NCBI RefSeq assembly: GCF_003171675.1
Contig: NZ_QFZQ01000013.1
Location: 1-64,000, forward strand
DNA length: 64,000 nt
Direction of reading: 5' to 3'
From: Reichenbachiella versicolor
GTDB taxonomy: Bacteria > Bacteroidota > Bacteroidia > Cytophagales > Cyclobacteriaceae
Shown: in pieces, positions 10,200 through 18,753 of the stretch
Position numbering within the stretch: position 1 is the stretch's first letter
Layout: every line of letters begins with the position of its first letter
Notes under the pieces: model-generated
Told to the model about the DNA's origin: nothing
Database searches by the model: none
What the model saw: the letters and a program-made list of their open reading frames with translations, nothing else
Program-made: the position numbers and the translations under genes

Positions 10200-12638
10200 A
10201 TGACAAGACTAGTTTTATTAATACTTCTTACACTTATCATATCTGAAGGGCTTTTAGCTCAGACTGATCCATTGAGAGGTGTTTTCACAGATCCGCAGTT
10301 CAAAGTCCAAAACATTATTGCTAATGTGCAGGATTCCTCTATTGTAGCGCCAACTGATTACAATGATTTTATTGACTTTGGCATCAAACTTTACGATAAG
10401 GGAAACTATAGTGAAGCGCTATCCAATTTTAAGAAGGCTAAGAAAGTTTACTCGGAAATAATCGGAGAAAATGCAGGTACGGAAAAAGAGCGAAACCCTT
10501 ACCCTGACTATTACATTGGCTCTAGCTATGCGGGATTAATGCAATACGATAGTGCGATCTATTACCTTACATTATCTATTAAAGAAGTTCCTTATTTTCT
10601 AGATGGATATAGCTATCTAGGATATATCCATGTAATGAACAAGGACTATGATCAGGCTCTAAAAACCTATAATGAAGGACTAAAAATCAACAGTACCTAC
10701 GATCAACTTCTTCACAATGTAGCCTATACCTATTACCTGATGGGAGATATCAAAAAAACGCTCAAAACCATCAATAAAAACATAGAGGCGAATCCATTAT
10801 ACCCTTCTTCGTATATCCTAAAAGCTTGGATATTCGAAGAGAAGCGTAACTTGGCCAAGGTAGATCAAGCATTTGATGCTGGACTGGCCGCCTCGCCGAA
10901 ACAATCTGAGATACTTAATGCTAGAGCTAATTATTTTCTCCGCAGAAGTCTTACTAGAGAAGCTAAGGCTGATCTTGAAGTTTTAATGGATCTAGACCCT
11001 TCTGATTCGGCTCCGAAAATTTTAATGAGTCTTTGTGATTTGTATGATTACGAATTGGTTAAGGGTATAAAAGGCCTTGCTAAAATACTTACTGAATTTT
11101 ATAAACTTCCAGAGAACGTCGCCTATCAGCCCGACGCGGACTACGTGGATCGAGAAATAGTCTTGCTCTACGAGCTTATTGATTCGCAAGAGTTCGATGA
11201 AAAAGAGCTTGAAATATTCGGTGGTATGATTCGTGAAGTATCTATTGATAATTCGGTAGATAAGACTGTCAAGGAATGTAAAACCTATTTAGAAAAGAAT
11301 CCAAAGTCCGAGTTAGTACAGCGATGTTATCTGTACGCACTGGTAGCCTACCATCCTAATGAAGTTACAAAAAATATCATTGAAAATGCTGAGGCTGCTA
11401 GTGATTCGTATTCTGTTAAATACATTGATGGACGGTTCAACTTCAATCGAGGACTTCACTTTATCGCTATCAAAAAGTTCAATGAGGTTTTAGACAAAGA
11501 ACCAGACTTTGGCCTAGCACATTATTATAAGGCTCTGTCTACTGCTGAGGTCAATTTACATCCCATTGCATTAGGGTCATATAACAAGGCCATAGAGCTA
11601 ATGCCCAATTACTTTTACGCTTACAATGACCGCGGCAATTGTTTCGAGCGCCAACAGATGTATGATTCAGCTATATTAGATTACAAGAAAGCCATTTCAA
11701 TAAACCCCAATTTTACTTGGCCTTATAATGGACTCGGACTCTCATATAGAGAACTCAAAAAATACGACAGTGCAAAATACTATTTTGAGAAGGCCATAGA
11801 GCTTGATGCTGATAACTATATGCCATATATGAACTTAGGGATATCTTATCTCAACCAAGATAATTCTGAAAAAGCAATAGAGCTATTTGATATGTCTCTT
11901 GAAATCAACCCTAACAATGATTTGGTTCTTAGTCGACGTTCTAAAATTTATTCCTCAAAAGGAAAAATTGACAAAGCCATTGATGATATCAACATGTGTA
12001 TCCAACTACAACCTGAAAATGGAGCATACTATACGGATAGAGGTGATCTATACACTAGAAAAGAAAGTATAGAGTTAGCAAAAGAAGACTTCAGGTTGGC
12101 TATTAAATATGGAGGAAGGTTCAATATCTACCCTAAGAAAAGACTAGCTGACATGTTCAGGTTTACAGAAGAGTTTGATTCAGCCCATTATTATTACAAT
12201 GCAGCGCTAATGGTCTTTCCAAAATATGCGAGTGCGGAATTTGGGTTAGCTTTTAATTACTATCAACAGCAACAATACGATTCTGCGATCTATCATTTTC
12301 ATCAAGCTGGAAAAATTAACCCGGAGTTTTCCGGAGCTTTTGGAAACCTGGGATGGACCTATTACTTGGTAGGGGATTATGAGAATTGTGTTAAATATTC
12401 TGTGAAGGCGATTGAATTAGATAAGTATGCATTTTACGCTATGTTCAATCATGCTCTATCAAAGCTATGCCTTGGCGAAACGGAAGAATCAATTGAGCTT
12501 TATATTTCATATAAAGCTAAAGCTGATAAAAACGATGCCTCACTTGATGGTGCGATCAAAGACCTTGAAGACTTAAGAGACAAGGGACAATTCGTTCAAG
12601 AAACTAATAGAATATTGAAGACGATTTTTAACAGATAA
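10200..12638 (+). CDS. Large secreted TPR-repeat protein
   Basis: The 812-residue product has a signal peptide (TRLVLLILLTLIISEGLLAQ) followed by an array of tetratricopeptide repeats over almost its whole length. Examples are YNDRGNCFERQQMYDSAILD, WPYNGLGLSYRELKKYDSAK and YYTDRGDLYTRKESIELAKE. TPR arrays are protein-interaction scaffolds; location would be periplasmic or outer-membrane associated. The frame extends to a TTG at 10128, but the ATG at 10200 is preferred because the signal peptide begins there. It is monocistronic, convergent with ald. No catalytic domain is visible, so partner and role are unknown. Confidence 0.8.
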   Translation: MTRLVLLILLTLIISEGLLAQTDPLRGVFTDPQFKVQNIIANVQDSSIVAPTDYNDFIDFGIKLYDKGNYSEALSNFKKAKKVYSEIIGENAGTEKERNPYPDYYIGSSYAGLMQYDSAIYYLTLSIKEVPYFLDGYSYLGYIHVMNKDYDQALKTYNEGLKINSTYDQLLHNVAYTYYLMGDIKKTLKTINKNIEANPLYPSSYILKAWIFEEKRNLAKVDQAFDAGLAASPKQSEILNARANYFLRRSLTREAKADLEVLMDLDPSDSAPKILMSLCDLYDYELVKGIKGLAKILTEFYKLPENVAYQPDADYVDREIVLLYELIDSQEFDEKELEIFGGMIREVSIDNSVDKTVKECKTYLEKNPKSELVQRCYLYALVAYHPNEVTKNIIENAEAASDSYSVKYIDGRFNFNRGLHFIAIKKFNEVLDKEPDFGLAHYYKALSTAEVNLHPIALGSYNKAIELMPNYFYAYNDRGNCFERQQMYDSAILDYKKAISINPNFTWPYNGLGLSYRELKKYDSAKYYFEKAIELDADNYMPYMNLGISYLNQDNSEKAIELFDMSLEINPNNDLVLSRRSKIYSSKGKIDKAIDDINMCIQLQPENGAYYTDRGDLYTRKESIELAKEDFRLAIKYGGRFNIYPKKRLADMFRFTEEFDSAHYYYNAALMVFPKYASAEFGLAFNYYQQQQYDSAIYHFHQAGKINPEFSGAFGNLGWTYYLVGDYENCVKYSVKAIELDKYAFYAMFNHALSKLCLGETEESIELYISYKAKADKNDASLDGAIKDLEDLRDKGQFVQETNRILKTIFNR

Positions 12639-12740
12639 TATCAGTGGCTCTTAAGTCATTTGATGAAAAGACATAAATGTTAGAATCGAAACTCAACGAC
12701 CCAAAATTGGAAACCCGCCAAACAAGCTATTGACCCAAGA

Positions 12741-13970
12741 CTAAAACCTTGCAGCCATTAAAAGATTCAAATCCTTATAGTTCATTCTGAATTTCTCGGC
12801 TAAATGAACATTGGTTAAAAACCCTTTATAGGCATAAACCCCCTTCATGAACCATGAATTTTGATAAATCATCTGATCAACCCCTCCTACTTTTGAAATA
12901 CCTGATAATATGGGAACGAAAATATTACTAAGTACCTTGGTCGAGGTTCTAGGTACAAGCGATGCTATGTTAGGGACACAATAGTGAATTACATCATGTT
13001 CTACAAAAACAGGGTTTTTCAGATTTGTGGGTCGGGATGTTTCTACGATTCCTCCTTCATCTATACTGACATCAATGATTACAGCTCCTTTTTTCATAGC
13101 ACGAACCATATCTTCCGTAATCACTTTTTCTAAGATACCTCTTTCGGATCTTACAGCTGCAATAACTACATCCGCTTCTTCTAATGCTTTTCTCAAAGCC
13201 ACATTATCAATGGTAGAAGTAAAAATAGAAGCTGATAGGATTTGCTTTAATCTATGAAGCTTATAGAGGTGTTGATCGAATACTTTAACAGAGGCTCCAA
13301 AACCTAAAGCGGTACGAGCAGCATATTCTGTAACAGTTCCTGCTCCTATGATGACTATGTTCGTAGGTGGCACGCCTGTAATACCTCCAAGGATAACTCC
13401 TGCATGACCTTTGCCTACCGCCAAATAATCAGCAGCAAGTGGCATCACTACAGATCCTGCGATTTCACTCATTGCCCTTACAATCGGAAGACCTCCCCCA
13501 TTATCTTCGAGCAGTTCATAACCAATAGCAGTGATCTTTTTCTCATTCAGCATACAAAGTCTGCGCTTAACATTCTTCTCATGCCTATGAATAGTAGAGA
13601 TCAATGTATTACCTGGACTGAGCCACCCTATTTCATCTGTAGTTGGATATTCTACTTTGATGACCACGTCTGACTTAAATACTTCCTTAGCATCATTAGT
13701 AATATTGGCGCCAGCGCTAGAGTAATCTTCATCTGAGAAATTTGAAGAAAGCCCAGAGCCACATTGTACTAAGACCTTGTGTCCTTGATTGGTTAGCGTT
13801 TCTACTCCCTTTGGAGTTAAACCTATTCTATTTTCATAGGTAGATGTTTCTTTAGGGAGTCCAATAGTAAGTGATTTTCCACCTCTTTTGAGAGAAGCTA
13901 ATTTCTCTAGAGGGTACACCTTTGATTCTTCTACTAGCGACGTTACGCTACCTTTCAATTGCTCAGTCAT
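12741..13970 (-). CDS. ald: Alanine dehydrogenase
   Basis: The 409-residue protein matches alanine dehydrogenase (L-alanine + NAD+ to pyruvate + NH3). It shows GLPKETSTYENRIGLTPKGV (about 38-57), the NAD-binding GAGTVT (209-214), and DVSIDEGGIVETSRPT followed by HYCVPNIASLVPRTST near the C-terminus. It has an N-terminal extension of ~35 residues compared with the ~370-residue enzymes of Firmicutes, which is usual in Bacteroidota. It overlaps the tsaE stop by 8 bp and probably shares a transcript with tsaE and porX. Confidence 0.9.
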   Translation of the reverse strand: MTEQLKGSVTSLVEESKVYPLEKLASLKRGGKSLTIGLPKETSTYENRIGLTPKGVETLTNQGHKVLVQCGSGLSSNFSDEDYSSAGANITNDAKEVFKSDVVIKVEYPTTDEIGWLSPGNTLISTIHRHEKNVKRRLCMLNEKKITAIGYELLEDNGGGLPIVRAMSEIAGSVVMPLAADYLAVGKGHAGVILGGITGVPPTNIVIIGAGTVTEYAARTALGFGASVKVFDQHLYKLHRLKQILSASIFTSTIDNVALRKALEEADVVIAAVRSERGILEKVITEDMVRAMKKGAVIIDVSIDEGGIVETSRPTNLKNPVFVEHDVIHYCVPNIASLVPRTSTKVLSNIFVPILSGISKVGGVDQMIYQNSWFMKGVYAYKGFLTNVHLAEKFRMNYKDLNLLMAARF

Positions 13971-14385
13971 GCTTACTTAGTCTTACGGTACGGGTGTTGT
14001 CAGGCTCCAAGATAATACTAATCTTGATGTATTGATCTGGTATCAAAGATGGAATTCTCTCTGCCCACTCTATGAAACAATGGTTTCCAGAGTAGAAATA
14101 TTCGTCGCAGCCAATATCTACTGCTTCCATTTCTTCTTCTATTCGATAAAAATCAAAATGATAATATTCTTCCCCATTAGCATCTTCATAGACATTTACC
14201 AATGAGAAAGTAGGACTACTAGTCTCATCTAAAATCCCATATTCTATGGCTATAGCTTTTATTAATGTGGTCTTACCTGCCCCCATTGAACCATCAAAAA
14301 CCCAAACTTTCCTCTCTTCAGCGAAGGTTATTATTTTCTTAGCCGCTTCCCCGACCTCCTCAATCGAATTGAGCTTAAACTCCAT
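13963..14385 (-). CDS. tsaE: tRNA threonylcarbamoyladenosine biosynthesis ATPase TsaE
   Basis: A 140-residue P-loop protein of normal TsaE length. Walker A is GSMGAGKTT (32-40), the SSPTFSLVN segment is the family signature, and CFIEWAERIP is the second conserved block. TsaE works with TsaB and TsaD to attach threonylcarbamoyl to A37 of ANN-decoding tRNAs in the cytoplasm. It sits 5 bp downstream of porX and overlaps ald, so the three genes look like one transcription unit. Confidence 0.93.
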   Translation of the reverse strand: MEFKLNSIEEVGEAAKKIITFAEERKVWVFDGSMGAGKTTLIKAIAIEYGILDETSSPTFSLVNVYEDANGEEYYHFDFYRIEEEMEAVDIGCDEYFYSGNHCFIEWAERIPSLIPDQYIKISIILEPDNTRTVRLSKHD

Positions 14386-14390
14386 CTATT

Positions 14391-15953
14391 TTATTTTTTA
14401 GGCTTCAAATGAATTAAAGGCACTATGACTTCTTCCATTGATATTCCTCCATGCTGAAAGGTATCCTTATATAGATTCACATAGTGATTGTAATTATTTG
14501 GATAAGCAAAGAAATCATCCTTTTTCGTAAAGAAATAAGCACTTGAAACATTTGGTTTTGGTAACCTCAAATCTTCTGGACTTCTGACAATATAAACAGA
14601 CTCTGGATTGTCAACATTGAGATTTTTCCCGACCTTATATCGAAGGTTAGGATTGGTGTTTTTATCTCCTACAATCTTCACAGGCTTATTGACCCTGATC
14701 GTACCGTGGTCTGTTGTGATTACTACCTTGAAGTCCTTCTCTGACAAGATTTTCAACATTTCAAGTAGTGTGGAGTGCATAAACCATGATTGAGTCAATG
14801 ATCGATAAGCCGATTCATCCGGTGCCAATTCTCGAATCATCTTCAAATCGGTACGGGCATGAGAAAGTACATCTACAAAATTGTACACTACCACATTCAA
14901 ATCATTCTTGTAGAGATTATTTATATTGTTCAAAACTTGCTTTCCCTGCTCTTTTTGAATGACCTTGTTGTAAGTCATAGACTTGCCCTCTAATCCACAG
15001 CGCTTCATATTCCTTCTTAGAAACTCTTCTTCTTGCAAGTTTTTACCTTCTTCCTTGTCTTCTCCTACCCAAATATCCTTGTGACGAGTGGCCATATCGT
15101 CTGGCATCAAACCACTAAAAATAGCATTTCTCGCATAAGCAGTAGTAGTTGGTAAAATAGAATAAAAAGGAACTTCATTTTCGATATGAAAATATTCCGA
15201 TACCATTGGCTCTATCAGTTGCCATTGATCGTACCTTAAATTATCAATCAAAAAGAAAAACACCTTTTCATCGGATTTAAGTAAAGGAAAAACCTCTCTA
15301 CTCATTAATTGATAGGATAGCAATGGTCTATCAATGTCCGGTTGGTTCAACCATTCCTCGTAATTATCGATTAAAAATTCACTAAACTCAGAGTTGGCTT
15401 CTTCTTTTTGCATGTTAAGGATTTCAGCCATATCCTTTTCTTCCGTCTCATCTATCTTTAATTCCCAATGAACCATCTTCTTATATATCTCAATCCACTC
15501 ATTGTGATCAAGATTTTCAGAAAATGCCATACTAATATTTCTAAAATCCTGCTGATAACTCATGTTGGTTTTCTGAGAGACCAATCGTTTATTATCCAAA
15601 ATCTTCTTTACCGAAAGTAATATTTGATTAGGGTTTATCGGCTTGATGAGATAGTCGGCTATTTGAGATCCTATAGCTTCTTCCATGATATACTCCTCTT
15701 CGCTCTTGGTGATCATCACCACAGGAAGAGATGGGTACAACGGCTTAATCTGTTCTAAAGTCTCCAGTCCAGAGATTCCTGGCATATTCTCGTCTAAAAA
15801 GACAATATCGAAATCATCTTCCTTCAGTGATTCTAATGCATCAGCGCCACTGTTGACCGGCTCTACTTCATATCCTTTGTCATTGAGAAAGAGAATATGT
15901 GGTTTGAGAAGATCAATTTCATCATCTGCCCATAAGATTTTATAATTTCTCAT
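14391..15953 (-). CDS. porX: PorX, response regulator with PglZ domain, T9SS control
   Basis: The 520-residue protein has a receiver domain (about 1-125; phosphorylation site D54 in VFLDENMPG, conserved K104 in YLIKP). A helical linker and an alkaline-phosphatase-like PglZ domain (about 230-510) follow, with FFLIDNLRYDQW, PTTTAYARNAIFSG and VITTDHGTIRV as metal and substrate-site segments. This is the architecture of PorX, which regulates type IX secretion genes with the sensor PorY and a sigma factor. The window also holds two likely T9SS cargo proteins (46642-49479 and 55949-57766). Confidence 0.93.
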   Translation of the reverse strand: MRNYKILWADDEIDLLKPHILFLNDKGYEVEPVNSGADALESLKEDDFDIVFLDENMPGISGLETLEQIKPLYPSLPVVMITKSEEEYIMEEAIGSQIADYLIKPINPNQILLSVKKILDNKRLVSQKTNMSYQQDFRNISMAFSENLDHNEWIEIYKKMVHWELKIDETEEKDMAEILNMQKEEANSEFSEFLIDNYEEWLNQPDIDRPLLSYQLMSREVFPLLKSDEKVFFFLIDNLRYDQWQLIEPMVSEYFHIENEVPFYSILPTTTAYARNAIFSGLMPDDMATRHKDIWVGEDKEEGKNLQEEEFLRRNMKRCGLEGKSMTYNKVIQKEQGKQVLNNINNLYKNDLNVVVYNFVDVLSHARTDLKMIRELAPDESAYRSLTQSWFMHSTLLEMLKILSEKDFKVVITTDHGTIRVNKPVKIVGDKNTNPNLRYKVGKNLNVDNPESVYIVRSPEDLRLPKPNVSSAYFFTKKDDFFAYPNNYNHYVNLYKDTFQHGGISMEEVIVPLIHLKPKK

Positions 15954-16079
15954 CGTCTATCTTTGTCTTGCCTTAAAAGCTATTTTGAACACTTGTTGAA
16001 TAACCAAAAGTGATTATTACAAACATTGCTTTCAAAATAAGATAATCAGAGGACAACTTTCTATTCAAAAGCACGGATT

Positions 16080-17306
16080 TTGACTAACAAAAATAAAATC
16101 ATCAATGATCCTGTCTATGGCTTCATTACCATTCACAGTGAATTGATCTTCGAAATCATTGAACATCCCTATTTTCAAAGACTCCGACGAATCAGGCAAC
16201 TTGGCCTTACCAACTTAGTTTACCCTGGAGCACTTCATACTAGATTTCACCATGCAATCGGTTCAATGCATTTGATGTATGAAGCCTTGACTAATCTACG
16301 AACTAAAGGCGTTGAAATCTCCAATGATGAACTAGAAGCTAGTATGATAGCTATACTGCTGCATGACATTGGACATGGGCCATTCTCTCATACACTTGAA
16401 TTTAGCCTGTTAAACGACGTCAGACACGAAGAGATATCTCTACTCTTCTTCAAACAGCTAAATAAACAGTTCAACGGTGCTCTAGACATGGCTCATGATA
16501 TCTTTTCCGGCCGTTATCACAGGAAATTTTTCCATGAGCTGGTTTCTTCTCAGCTAGATATTGATCGATTGGATTACCTCAAGAGAGACAGCTTCTTTAC
16601 TGGTGTATCAGAAGGCAGTATTGGTTCTGAACGTATCATCAATATGCTTAATGTCAAAAATGATGAAATTGTAGTCGAAGAAAAAGGTATCTACAGTATA
16701 GAACACTTTTTAAGTGCTAGACGCCTAATGTATTGGCAAGTCTATCTCCACAAGACATCTGTAAGTGCGGAAGAAATGCTAATTCAAATGATTCGCAGGG
16801 CAAAAAAAATATGTCAGAAAGGTGATAATATTGATGCTACGCCGGCACTTAGGATGTTTTTAGAGAGAAACATTGGGTGGGATGATTTTATGGAAGATCC
16901 TGAGATTATCCAAGTATTCTCTCTTTTGGATGACAGTGATTTATGGGGAAGCATGAAGTTTTGGAGAGAACATCCAGACTTTGCTCTATCAAAATTGAGT
17001 AAATCGATGTTGGATCGTGATCTATTTAAGATCATACTTTCGAATGAAAAACCTTCAAGTGAATTCGCCCAAGAAAAATTAGAGGCTATTAAGAACAACT
17101 TCAATGTCAGTAAAAAAGAAGCTTCTTACTTAACAGGTTCTGGTAAAATCAGCAACTCCGCTTATATGCGAAGTGGTCAAAAAATAAAAATTCTTACCAA
17201 ACGACAAGAAATAGTAGATGTAGAAAAAGCTACTGACCTTCCTAATATTAAAGCCATGAGTAAAATAGTAAACAAACATTTTTTCTGTTGGTATGAAATC
17301 AAATAA
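16080..17306 (+). CDS. HD-domain phosphohydrolase (YdhJ/SAMHD1-like)
   Basis: A 408-residue HD hydrolase with RFHHAIGSMHL (around residue 55-65), HDIGHGPFSH (95-104, the HD pair) and SQLDIDRLDYLKRDS (~156-170), the metal-site pattern of dNTPase-like HD proteins. The start is a TTG at 16080; no ATG lies nearby and homologues begin just before KIINDPVYGF, so the non-ATG start is favoured (ATT at 16077 is the alternative). In many Bacteroidota this gene precedes lpxD, lpxC/fabZ and lpxA; here the next gene is a lone fabZ. Nucleotide hydrolysis is likely, but the substrate is unknown. Confidence 0.85.
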   Translation: MTNKNKIINDPVYGFITIHSELIFEIIEHPYFQRLRRIRQLGLTNLVYPGALHTRFHHAIGSMHLMYEALTNLRTKGVEISNDELEASMIAILLHDIGHGPFSHTLEFSLLNDVRHEEISLLFFKQLNKQFNGALDMAHDIFSGRYHRKFFHELVSSQLDIDRLDYLKRDSFFTGVSEGSIGSERIINMLNVKNDEIVVEEKGIYSIEHFLSARRLMYWQVYLHKTSVSAEEMLIQMIRRAKKICQKGDNIDATPALRMFLERNIGWDDFMEDPEIIQVFSLLDDSDLWGSMKFWREHPDFALSKLSKSMLDRDLFKIILSNEKPSSEFAQEKLEAIKNNFNVSKKEASYLTGSGKISNSAYMRSGQKIKILTKRQEIVDVEKATDLPNIKAMSKIVNKHFFCWYEIK

Positions 17307-17393
17307 CACGCTTTTATCATTACTTGCTAATAAGCTCTAACCTTCATTATCAAACTAATAATGTTATCACAACGTTTTTTAGGCTGAAAATTC

Positions 17394-17401
17394 TAAATTT
17401 G
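17394..17401 (+). promoter_or_regulatory. Bacteroidota-type -7 box upstream of fabZ
   Basis: TAAATTTG matches the TAnnTTTG consensus exactly and lies 45 bp before the fabZ ATG. A clear -33 TTG element was not found, so this is a moderate call. Confidence 0.5.
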
Positions 17402-17446
17402 GCGCTCAAATCACCTAACAGCACCAATTCACAACTAATATAGAAC

Positions 17447-17935
17447 ATGGATAAAGACGCATCACCAATCCCAGCATACGACCCAAGTTTACCACCTGTA
17501 TACGACATCAACGGTATTTCAAAGATCTTACCTCATAGATACCCTTTCTTGTTGATTGATAAGATCTGGCATCTAGATGAAAAATATGTTGCTGGAATCA
17601 AAAATGTGACGATGAACGAACCTTTTTTCCAAGGTCACTTTCCAGAAAACCCCGTAATGCCAGGTGTGCTTCAAATTGAAGCTATGGCTCAAATCGGCGG
17701 GATATTATGTCTAAACACTGTTCCTGATCCAGAAAACTACTGGACGTACTTCTTAGGAGTAGACAATTTCAAATTCAGAAAGATGGTACTTCCTGGTGAC
17801 ACACTAGAAATCACATGTGAATTGCTCCAACCAATCAAAAGAGGCATTTGCAAAATGGCTGGTGTGGCTAAGGTGAATGGGAAAATAGCTTCTCAAGGAA
17901 CTATGACAGCAAGTCTTACAAGAAAAGACGCTTAA
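17447..17935 (+). CDS. fabZ: 3-hydroxyacyl-ACP dehydratase FabZ, stand-alone
   Basis: A 162-residue hotdog-fold dehydratase with LPHRYPFLLIDKI (29-41), catalytic His64 in FFQGHFPENPVMPG and Glu78 in LQIEAMAQ. It removes water from 3-hydroxyacyl-ACP in fatty acid synthesis. Its first ~22 residues (SPIPAYDPSLPPVYDI) resemble the linker that joins LpxC to FabZ in the fused Bacteroidota enzyme, but no LpxC domain is encoded upstream: the 140 bp before it are non-coding. The ABC ATPase gene follows 10 bp later. Confidence 0.92.
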   Translation: MDKDASPIPAYDPSLPPVYDINGISKILPHRYPFLLIDKIWHLDEKYVAGIKNVTMNEPFFQGHFPENPVMPGVLQIEAMAQIGGILCLNTVPDPENYWTYFLGVDNFKFRKMVLPGDTLEITCELLQPIKRGICKMAGVAKVNGKIASQGTMTASLTRKDA

Positions 17936-17945
17936 TACACTATTA

Positions 17946-18563
17946 ATGCAGGTTTCTTTAGACAACATTGGCAAGAAATTCATCGGTAACCAATGGATCT
18001 TTAGAAACCTGAATTTCCATATCAAACCAACCGACCGAGTAGCTTTTACAGGTCACAATGGCAGTGGAAAATCTACTCTGGTTCAAATTATTGCAGGTTC
18101 TTCACTCCCTTCAGAAGGGAAAGTCATTTATTCAAATCCAATTAAAGAAATCAAAGTGGAGGAAGCTATTCCTGAAATCAGCTATGCAGCCCCATACATA
18201 GAACTTATAGAAGAGTATACACTCAAAGAGTTTTTAAAATTTCATTTCCAGTTTAAAAAATTAAATAGAGTTTCTAATCTAAGAGAACTTATTGAAGTAA
18301 TGTACCTAAATGGGCATGAGAATAAACTTATCAAATTCTTCTCGTCGGGAATGAAACAAAGACTAAAACTCGCTATTACATTCTACTCTAAATCTGAATT
18401 GATTCTCCTTGATGAACCTACCACTAACCTAGATTCTACTGGAACGAAATGGTACATTGATCAGATCAAACAAATATCTTCTGAGATCCCAATAATAATT
18501 GCTTCTAATCAAGAATTCGAATACGAATTCTGTAATAAAGTACTGAACGTCAGTAAAGATTAG
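17946..18563 (+). CDS. ABC transporter ATP-binding protein (orphan)
   Basis: A single 205-residue nucleotide-binding domain: Walker A GHNGSGKST (36-44), signature FSSGMKQRLKLA, Walker B LILLDEPTTNLD. It has no membrane domain and no permease gene next to it, so partner and substrate are unknown. It is 10 bp downstream of fabZ, probably in the same transcript. A similar small ATPase follows lpxA in related genomes, so this is probably the retained end of that cluster. Confidence 0.85.
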   Translation: MQVSLDNIGKKFIGNQWIFRNLNFHIKPTDRVAFTGHNGSGKSTLVQIIAGSSLPSEGKVIYSNPIKEIKVEEAIPEISYAAPYIELIEEYTLKEFLKFHFQFKKLNRVSNLRELIEVMYLNGHENKLIKFFSSGMKQRLKLAITFYSKSELILLDEPTTNLDSTGTKWYIDQIKQISSEIPIIIASNQEFEYEFCNKVLNVSKD

Positions 18564-18568
18564 CTAGT

Positions 18569-18697
18569 CTAATAATGACGTCTATCTTTAAACAACTCTT
18601 TTGAATATACTTTTGCATGCTCTGACTTGATCAAAAGGTATAAGGTATTACCCTTTATTTCGAATCGATTTGTCTTTTCACTAATAATCTCAAACAT
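18569..18697 (-). CDS. Possible small protein, 42 aa
   Basis: An uninterrupted minus-strand frame from ATG (18697) to TAG (18569), too short for standard gene calls. The product would be soluble and charged, with alternating hydrophobic stretches (FEIKGNTLYLLIK) suggesting a beta hairpin. It begins just after the terminator-like hairpin downstream of the PurF-type gene and I see no ribosome-binding site. It may be a chance frame or a remnant. Confidence 0.25.
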   Translation of the reverse strand: MFEIISEKTNRFEIKGNTLYLLIKSEHAKVYSKELFKDRRHY

Positions 18698-18701
18698 AAA
18701 A

Positions 18702-18732
18702 AAATGGTGTTCTACCCAGTAAAACACCATTT
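18702..18732 (-). terminator. Terminator hairpin between ABC ATPase and PurF-type gene
   Basis: The 10-bp arms AAATGGTGTT (18702-18711) and AACACCATTT (18723-18732) are perfect. On the minus strand a T-rich run follows, which fits termination of the PurF-type gene. It may also stop readthrough from the plus strand. Confidence 0.75.
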
Positions 18733-18753
18733 CAGTAAAATTTTTAACTTCCT

